Below, one piece after another: positions 59,888 to 64,000 of a DNA stretch of 64,000 bases. This DNA comes from Alkalilacustris brevis. GTDB taxonomy: Bacteria; Pseudomonadota; Alphaproteobacteria; Rhodobacterales; Rhodobacteraceae. The position numbers were made by a program, and so were the translations under genes. The notes under the pieces are model-generated. The model was not told the DNA's origin. It made no database searches and was given only the letters and a program-made list of their open reading frames with translations. The stretch spans positions 62,001-126,000 of the forward strand of contig NZ_QNVJ01000020.1 of NCBI RefSeq assembly GCF_003350345.1, read 5' to 3'. How positions within the stretch are numbered: the first letter of the stretch is position 1; every line of letters starts with the position of its first letter.

Positions 59888-60193
59888 ATGAACCGCATGA
59901 CAATACTTTCCACTGCCGCGCTCGTGCTGGTTGGCCTCATGGCCGTTGCCAGCCCCGCTGCTGCGCAATGCTTTGCCGACTACAAGGCCAAGCGCGACAA
60001 TCCCCTGCAACTGCATTACGGTGTGGCCGAGGTTTCCCCGGCAGCCTGCGGATCGGTCACGCAGGCCGCGCAGGAACTGCGCCCGCGTCTGGCTGCCGAA
60101 GGCTGGGAACTCTTGAACGTCGTATCGGTTTTCGACGAGGGCGGTCTTGCAGAGAGGCAGGAGAATGCGGGGCAGTACTACCTTCGTTTCTGA
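59888..60193 (+). CDS. Small secreted protein with two cysteines
   Basis: A 101-residue protein with a clear signal peptide (core about 6-22, cleavage after AAA at 24-26). The mature part of about 75 residues has two Cys (28 and 54), probably disulfide-bonded, and a segment LRPRLAAEGWELLNVVSVF that loosely recalls DUF4177-type proteins. It is a periplasmic or secreted protein of unknown role. It overlaps the downstream membrane winged-helix gene by 29 bases, so the two are coupled. ATG 59888 follows CAGG. Confidence 0.7.
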   Translation: MNRMTILSTAALVLVGLMAVASPAAAQCFADYKAKRDNPLQLHYGVAEVSPAACGSVTQAAQELRPRLAAEGWELLNVVSVFDEGGLAERQENAGQYYLRF

Positions 60194-60869
60194 TCTTGCC
60201 CGATCGGGCAACCGCACGGTCGCTATCGGGCTTGCGGTCATTGTCGGGCTGCTGGTGCTGACCGGCGTGTTCCTCTTTGCCAGCCTGCCCGATGCCGGCG
60301 CCTTCAACCAGCGGGTCGAGCGCATCTTCATGGAGAATGACGACCTGACCAGTCAGGCCGAGATCAAGCTGCTCGAGATCCTCGCGCTGTCCGGCACCGC
60401 CTTTTCAGATACGCTGCGGTCTTATCGTGTCGTGATCTTCGTGCTGCTGGTCTTTGCCACCGCGCTTCTGGTTGCGGCGCTGGCGCTGCTGGTGGCGCTG
60501 GCCACGCTCAACCGCCGCATGACCGAGATCGAGCGCGCGGGCATTCAGGTTTCTTCACTGGTGATCGCGCGGGGCGAGCGCAAGGTCTACCTCAACGACA
60601 TGGAATTCGCCCTGTCCGAGGCAGTGGCCGAAACGCTTGCCGTGCTGGCCGAGGCACGGATGGATGGCGACATCCTTTCGGGCGCGCAGATCGAGGCGAT
60701 GATCTCCGGCCGCAGCGCCGAGGATTGCGACGAGGCCGCCGGCGCCACCCGCATCAAGCGCCTGCGCGACAGCCTGGGCAACCAGATTGTCAGCGAGCTT
60801 CTGGTGCGCAACATCGCGCGCCAGGGCTACATGCTGGCCATCGACCGCAAGGCCATCCGCATGGTCTGA
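60165..60869 (+). CDS. Membrane protein with C-terminal winged-helix domain (reverse-ToxR layout)
   Basis: A 234-residue protein. The first membrane helix is about 18-40, a mostly acidic loop of about 47 residues follows (41-87), and the second membrane helix is about 88-115. NRRMTEIER comes next. Positive residues before helix 1 and after helix 2 put both ends in the cytoplasm and the loop in the periplasm. Residues 135-228 look like an OmpR/PhoB-type winged helix (RIKRLRDSLG and a final VRNIARQGYMLAI wing). ToxR-type regulators have the opposite order. The gene overlaps the small secreted protein gene. ATG 60165 follows AGGCAGGAG. A regulator role is inferred from domains. Confidence 0.65.
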   Translation: MRGSTTFVSDLARSGNRTVAIGLAVIVGLLVLTGVFLFASLPDAGAFNQRVERIFMENDDLTSQAEIKLLEILALSGTAFSDTLRSYRVVIFVLLVFATALLVAALALLVALATLNRRMTEIERAGIQVSSLVIARGERKVYLNDMEFALSEAVAETLAVLAEARMDGDILSGAQIEAMISGRSAEDCDEAAGATRIKRLRDSLGNQIVSELLVRNIARQGYMLAIDRKAIRMV

Positions 60870-60876
60870 ACGCAGG

Positions 60877-61182
60877 CTACCGCTTGCGCCGCCTGCCCGG
60901 CACGCGCGAGGCGAACCCCGGCGGCCGCCGCGCCACCCATGCGGCAAAGCGCGCAAGTCGCGGATGCGCGCGCAGCGCCTCAGGGGTGTTGTAGTCGCGC
61001 GCCAGCTCGGCCTCGCTGAGTGCCGCGTGAATTTCCTTGTGACAGATGTGGTGCAACAGCACCGTCGGGCCGCGTTTACCCCCGCGCAGCCGGGGCACCA
61101 GATGGTGCAGGCTTTGCGGTACATCCGGCGGGATGGAGCGCAGGCAGAGCGGGCAGATCGGATCGTCGTCTTCTGCGGTCAT
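60877..61182 (-). CDS. HNH endonuclease-like protein
   Basis: A 101-residue protein with CPLC near residue 10, then HHLVPRLRGGKRGPTVLLHHICHKEIH, the HNH pattern with zinc-type Cys pairs. It resembles small HNH proteins of the YisB type. The basic C-terminal tail (RVPGRRRKR) suggests nucleic acid contact. Whether it cuts DNA, and which, cannot be said; no methylase partner is adjacent. Its stop is 7 bases from the winged-helix gene stop (convergent). The frame is open further upstream but ATG 61182 gives the compact domain. Confidence 0.75.
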   Translation of the reverse strand: MTAEDDDPICPLCLRSIPPDVPQSLHHLVPRLRGGKRGPTVLLHHICHKEIHAALSEAELARDYNTPEALRAHPRLARFAAWVARRPPGFASRVPGRRRKR

Positions 61183-61258
61183 GTTCCGGGCATCCTTGCC
61201 GAATGGGCGGGGTGCTGTCAGATGATGGCACGCGAGCAGCCGCAGGCAAGGGGACGGA

Positions 61259-62446
61259 ATGGAACAGCTTGACGCGCTGGTGATCGGCAGCGGCCCCGCC
61301 GGGTTGATGGCGGCGCAGGAACTGGCCGCCGCGGGCCGCGCCGTGGTCCTGACCGAGGCCAAGCCAAGCCTCGGGCGCAAATTCCTGATGGCCGGCAAAT
61401 CCGGCCTTAACCTGACCAAAGACGAGCCGCTGCCACGCTTCACCGAAGCCTTCACCGAGGCCGCCGGATGGCTCGCGCCGATGCTGGCGGATTTCGGCCC
61501 TGACGAAGTGCAGGAATGGGCGCAAGGCCTCGGTCAGGAGGTTTTCACCGGCAGCTCGGGCCGGGTGTTTCCCCGCAGCATGAAAGCCTCGCCGCTCCTG
61601 CGGGCCTGGGCCGCACGGTTGGCCGGGCAGGGCGTGGAGTTTCGCACAAGGTGGCGCTGGGTCGGCTGGGACGCACAGGAGAAAGGCTGGCACTTCGCCA
61701 CGCCTGAAGGGCCGCGCCTGCTGGCGCCCCGGGTGGTTGTGCTCGCGCTGGGCGGGGCAAGCTGGGCGCGCCTCGGGTCCGACGGTGCCTGGGCTCCCCT
61801 GCTGGAAAGCCGGGGCGTGGCGCTCGCCCCCTTTCAGCCCGCCAACATGGGCTTCTCTGTCAACTGGTCGCCACACATGACCCGCCATTTCGGCAGCCCG
61901 ATCAAGGGTGTCGCGCTCAGTGCCGGGGCCGCGCGCAGCCGGGGCGAGTTCGTGATCTCGGCCCGCGGGCTGGAAGGCGGCGGCATCTACGCGATCAGCC
62001 GCGCGCTGCGCGAGGGCGCGCCCCTGATGCTTGACCTCGCTCCCGACCTGAGCGCCGAGGGCGTCGCAGCCCGCCTAGCCGCCCGCCCGGCGCGTGAAAG
62101 CCTCGCCAACCGGCTGCGCAAGGCACTCGGCCTGCCGCCGGCCCAGATCGCGCTGCTGCACGAGTTCGCCCGCCCTCTGCCGCCCGAACCCGGCGCGCTG
62201 GCGGCCCGCGTCAAGGCGCTCGAGATCCGCCATTCCGGCCCGCGCCCCCTCGACGAGGCCATCTCGACCGCCGGCGGCATCCGCCAGTCCGCATTTGATG
62301 ACACCCTCATGCTGCGCGCCCTGCCAGGTGTCTTCGCCGCGGGCGAGATGCTCGACTGGGAGGCCCCGACCGGCGGCTACCTGCTGACCGCCTGCCTGGC
62401 GACAGGCCGCCACGCGGGCCGCGCCGCCGCCCGATGGCAGGGCTGA
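61259..62446 (+). CDS. HI0933-type NAD(P)/FAD-dependent flavoprotein
   Basis: A 395-residue flavoprotein of the HI0933/BaiN group (TIGR03862-like). It has the N-terminal FAD site DALVIGSGPAGLMAAQEL, the family motif GRKFLMAGKSGLNLT around 39-53, and a C-terminal GVFAAGEMLDWEAPTGGYLLTACLATGRHAG that closes the FAD site. The function of this clade is not known; no partner gene is evident. It is divergent from the HNH gene. A copy of the dispersed repeat lies 25 bases after its stop. Confidence 0.85.
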   Translation: MEQLDALVIGSGPAGLMAAQELAAAGRAVVLTEAKPSLGRKFLMAGKSGLNLTKDEPLPRFTEAFTEAAGWLAPMLADFGPDEVQEWAQGLGQEVFTGSSGRVFPRSMKASPLLRAWAARLAGQGVEFRTRWRWVGWDAQEKGWHFATPEGPRLLAPRVVVLALGGASWARLGSDGAWAPLLESRGVALAPFQPANMGFSVNWSPHMTRHFGSPIKGVALSAGAARSRGEFVISARGLEGGGIYAISRALREGAPLMLDLAPDLSAEGVAARLAARPARESLANRLRKALGLPPAQIALLHEFARPLPPEPGALAARVKALEIRHSGPRPLDEAISTAGGIRQSAFDDTLMLRALPGVFAAGEMLDWEAPTGGYLLTACLATGRHAGRAAARWQG

Positions 62447-62470
62447 ACGGCGCACTCCGAAGCGTTCCGC

Positions 62471-62513
62471 CCTGCCCTTCACTGTGGCAAAAATATCCTC
62501 GCCGAAGGCATCC
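62471..62513 (-). repeat. Dispersed intergenic repeat, copy 4 (minus orientation)
   Basis: On the minus strand GCGGATGCCTTCGGCGAGGA is followed by TATTTTTGCCACAGTGAAGGGCAGG. This is nearly the full consensus of copy 3. It lies between convergent genes (flavoprotein and gloA) in reversed orientation. Confidence 0.8.
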
Positions 62514-62585
62514 GCCAGACGGGTCCGGCGCCACGGCAGCAATTCTCTTCGAACGGCCGATAGATGCACCGGGGGGGCACCGATT

Positions 62586-63104
62586 TCAGCGCCTGTTCCT
62601 GCCCACAAGCCCCTGCATCAGATCTGGCTGGACAACCTCGATCCAGTAGCCATCCGGATCCTTGATGAAAGCGATTTCCTTCATCCCGCCCTCGCCCAGA
62701 CGCTTCTGGAATGTCACGCCCATCTCGTCAAACCGCGCGCAGGCCGCGGCGATGTCTGGCACCGCGATGCAGATATGGCCAAAGCCCTTGGGCGCGGAAT
62801 TGCCCGAGTGCATTTCACTGCCGTCGCCCTCGCTGCCCCAGTTATGGGTCAACTCCAGCAACCCTGCGCGGCTGAAGGTCTGCGCAAGCGAGCCATCCGC
62901 CTGGTCGCCATGCCCGCGCGCCTGCAGGAAATAGAGGGTGAAGCGCGCCTCGTCGAAGTCTAGCTGCGTGACCAGCCGCATCCCCAGGACACCGCGGTAG
63001 AACGGCAGCGAACGCGCCGGGTCCTTGATGCGCAGCATCGTGTGGGTCAGCACGTAGTCTTCAGTCGGGTTGGGGGCCTCGGTCGGGTCGGGCGTGTCGG
63101 TCAT
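62586..63104 (-). CDS. gloA: Lactoylglutathione lyase (glyoxalase I)
   Basis: Isomerises the methylglyoxal-glutathione hemithioacetal to S-lactoylglutathione. The 172 residues have two VOC-fold halves: HTMLRIKDPARSLPFYRGVLGMRLV with a metal His, LLELTHNWGSEGD, GFGHICIAVPDI with the second metal His, and KDPDGYWIEVVQP with the Glu ligand. The metal-ligand pattern is complete, and the longer form (about 170 residues) resembles the proteobacterial and eukaryotic long type. ATG 63104 follows AGGAGA and overlaps the mutY stop by four bases. Confidence 0.93.
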   Translation of the reverse strand: MTDTPDPTEAPNPTEDYVLTHTMLRIKDPARSLPFYRGVLGMRLVTQLDFDEARFTLYFLQARGHGDQADGSLAQTFSRAGLLELTHNWGSEGDGSEMHSGNSAPKGFGHICIAVPDIAAACARFDEMGVTFQKRLGEGGMKEIAFIKDPDGYWIEVVQPDLMQGLVGRNRR

Positions 63105-64000
63105 TCTCGCGTCTCCTGTCTTGTTGCAATCGTCCCGGTCCCGGCAATCTCGCCGCACGCCAGATCATAGGCCTTGCGCATCACCGTGGGCAACGCGGCC
63201 GGGCGGAACTCGGCCGCGGCCAGGAAATGCCCGCGCACGGGCGCGGCGTCGGGGCCGACATCGGCCACATGCACGGCAAGGCGCAGGTGAAAATGGGTGA
63301 AGGTATGACGCACCTCTGCCGGCAGTTGCCACCAATTCGCCGCCAGCGGTGGCAAAGGGTCGGGCGCGTCCGACCAGTCTGACCCCGGCCAACCCAGCAT
63401 TCCACCCAGAAGGCCATGCGCAGGGCGGCGCTCAACCAGCCAGGCTCCATCGCTGCGCCGCGCCAGATAAACATGCCCCAGGCGCACGGGCTTGGCCGAT
63501 CTGGGCAGCTTTCGCGGCAATTCGGCCTGCCGCCCCTGCCCCCTTGCAACGCAATGCTGCGCCAGCGGGCAGATGCCGCAGGCCGGGTTGCGCGGGGTGC
63601 AGATGGTGGCACCAAGGTCCATGACCGCCTGGGCATGATCGCCGGGCCTGGCCCGCGGTGTGTGCCCGGCGGCCAGGCGCGTCAGTTCCGGCTTGGCCGT
63701 GGGCAGCGGGGTTTCCACCCCGTGCAGCCGCGCCATGACGCGCTCGACATTGCCGTCAACCACCGTTGCGGGCCGGTCGAACGCGATCGCCGCGATGGCT
63801 GCCGCGGTATAGGGGCCAATGCCCGGCAACGCGCGCAGTTCGGGCTCGGTATCGGGAAAGCGCCCGCCGTGATCGGCCACCACCACGCGTGCGCATTTCA
63901 GCAGGTTGCGCGCCCGTGCGTAATATCCCAGCCCCGCCCATTCACCCATCACCGCCGCATCCGGCGCGGCCGCCAGTGCCTCCACATGCGGCCAGAGCGT
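63101..64000 (-). CDS. mutY: A/G-specific adenine DNA glycosylase (5' end beyond window)
   Basis: Removes adenine mispaired with 8-oxoguanine. The visible 299 residues lack the N-terminus, which lies right of base 64000; the frame is open to the edge (TLWPHVEALAAA). The helix-hairpin-helix LPGIGPYTAAAIAAIAF with VDGNVERVMARL is followed by the 4Fe-4S motif C-x6-C-x2-C-x5-C (CTPRNPACGICPLAQHC), then the C-terminal MutT-like 8-oxoG recognition domain. It overlaps gloA by four bases, so mutY-gloA are co-translated. Confidence 0.95.
   Translation of the reverse strand, partial: TLWPHVEALAAAPDAAVMGEWAGLGYYARARNLLKCARVVVADHGGRFPDTEPELRALPGIGPYTAAAIAAIAFDRPATVVDGNVERVMARLHGVETPLPTAKPELTRLAAGHTPRARPGDHAQAVMDLGATICTPRNPACGICPLAQHCVARGQGRQAELPRKLPRSAKPVRLGHVYLARRSDGAWLVERRPAHGLLGGMLGWPGSDWSDAPDPLPPLAANWWQLPAEVRHTFTHFHLRLAVHVADVGPDAAPVRGHFLAAAEFRPAALPTVMRKAYDLACGEIAGTGTIATRQETRE

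Overview
This 64 kb window is a high-GC (about 65%) stretch of chromosome from an alphaproteobacterium, almost certainly Rhodobacterales (Rhodobacteraceae/Roseobacteraceae). The evidence is the gene content and order: CcrM (GANTC methylase) beside rnhB, the aat / DUF2155 / MlaD / NDUFA12 cluster, NDUFA12- and NDUFA9-type complex I accessory proteins, the phaR-phaP-phaC/phaZ storage-polymer locus, short-form HisG with HisZ, and gltD placed before gltB. A short intergenic repeat of a kind common in this order is also scattered through the window. There is no plasmid, phage, IS, CRISPR or rRNA signature. Most genes are housekeeping.

Layout. 1-600: end of an upstream gene, then tRNA-Thr(CGT) and tRNA-Val(TAC). 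0.67-3.3 kb: Kdo synthesis for LPS (kdsA, kdsB, kdsD). 3.4-5.5 kb: aat facing DUF2155-mlaD-NDUFA12. 5.8-7.8 kb: clpX and clpP. 8.0-13.5 kb: exonuclease III and the polyhydroxyalkanoate locus (phaR, phaP, phaC, and divergent phaZ), with PhaR-like operators visible upstream of phaP, phaC and possibly phaR. 13.4-16.3 kb: two alpha/beta hydrolases and an MFS transporter. 16.6-28.3 kb: thrS, an MsbA-like ABC exporter, an aminotransferase (hisC-like), valS with a compositionally foreign internal segment, and the hisS-hisZ-hisG operon. 28.3-40.0 kb: an accessory catabolic region. It holds a YciI-like protein, a nitroreductase-family enzyme, a TRAP transporter, an intradiol ring-cleavage dioxygenase, a GntR regulator, a homocitrate/isopropylmalate-synthase-like enzyme, pcaIJF with a divergent IclR regulator, and a tautomerase-like protein. 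40.4-42.4 kb: an orphan PAS histidine kinase. 42.6-51.0 kb: tRNA-Leu(CAG), an NDUFA9-type protein, uppP, gltD and gltB. 51.2-56.6 kb: leuS-lptE-holA and an AlkB-type hydroxylase. 56.6-58.8 kb: a small membrane protein, ccrM and rnhB. 58.9-60.9 kb: a little-characterised divergent locus for a secreted cysteine-repeat protein, a small periplasmic protein, and a two-helix membrane protein with a C-terminal winged-helix domain. 60.9-64 kb: HNH protein, flavoprotein, gloA, and mutY running off the right edge.

The catabolic region reads as uptake of an unknown substrate (TRAP), possible reduction by the nitroreductase-family enzyme, intradiol ring opening, and entry into 3-oxoadipate degradation (PcaI/PcaJ CoA transfer, PcaF thiolysis). 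A maleylacetate reductase or lactonase step is not present in the window, so the route is incomplete as seen.

The most novel-looking object is the 58.9-60.9 kb locus. A membrane protein with ToxR-like parts in reverse order (membrane-anchored N-terminus, cytoplasmic C-terminal winged helix) overlaps the gene of a small secreted protein. It lies divergent from a secreted protein built of duplicated two-cysteine modules. The shared promoter region carries four GTTAT(C/T) half-sites. Function there is inference from architecture, not from family knowledge.
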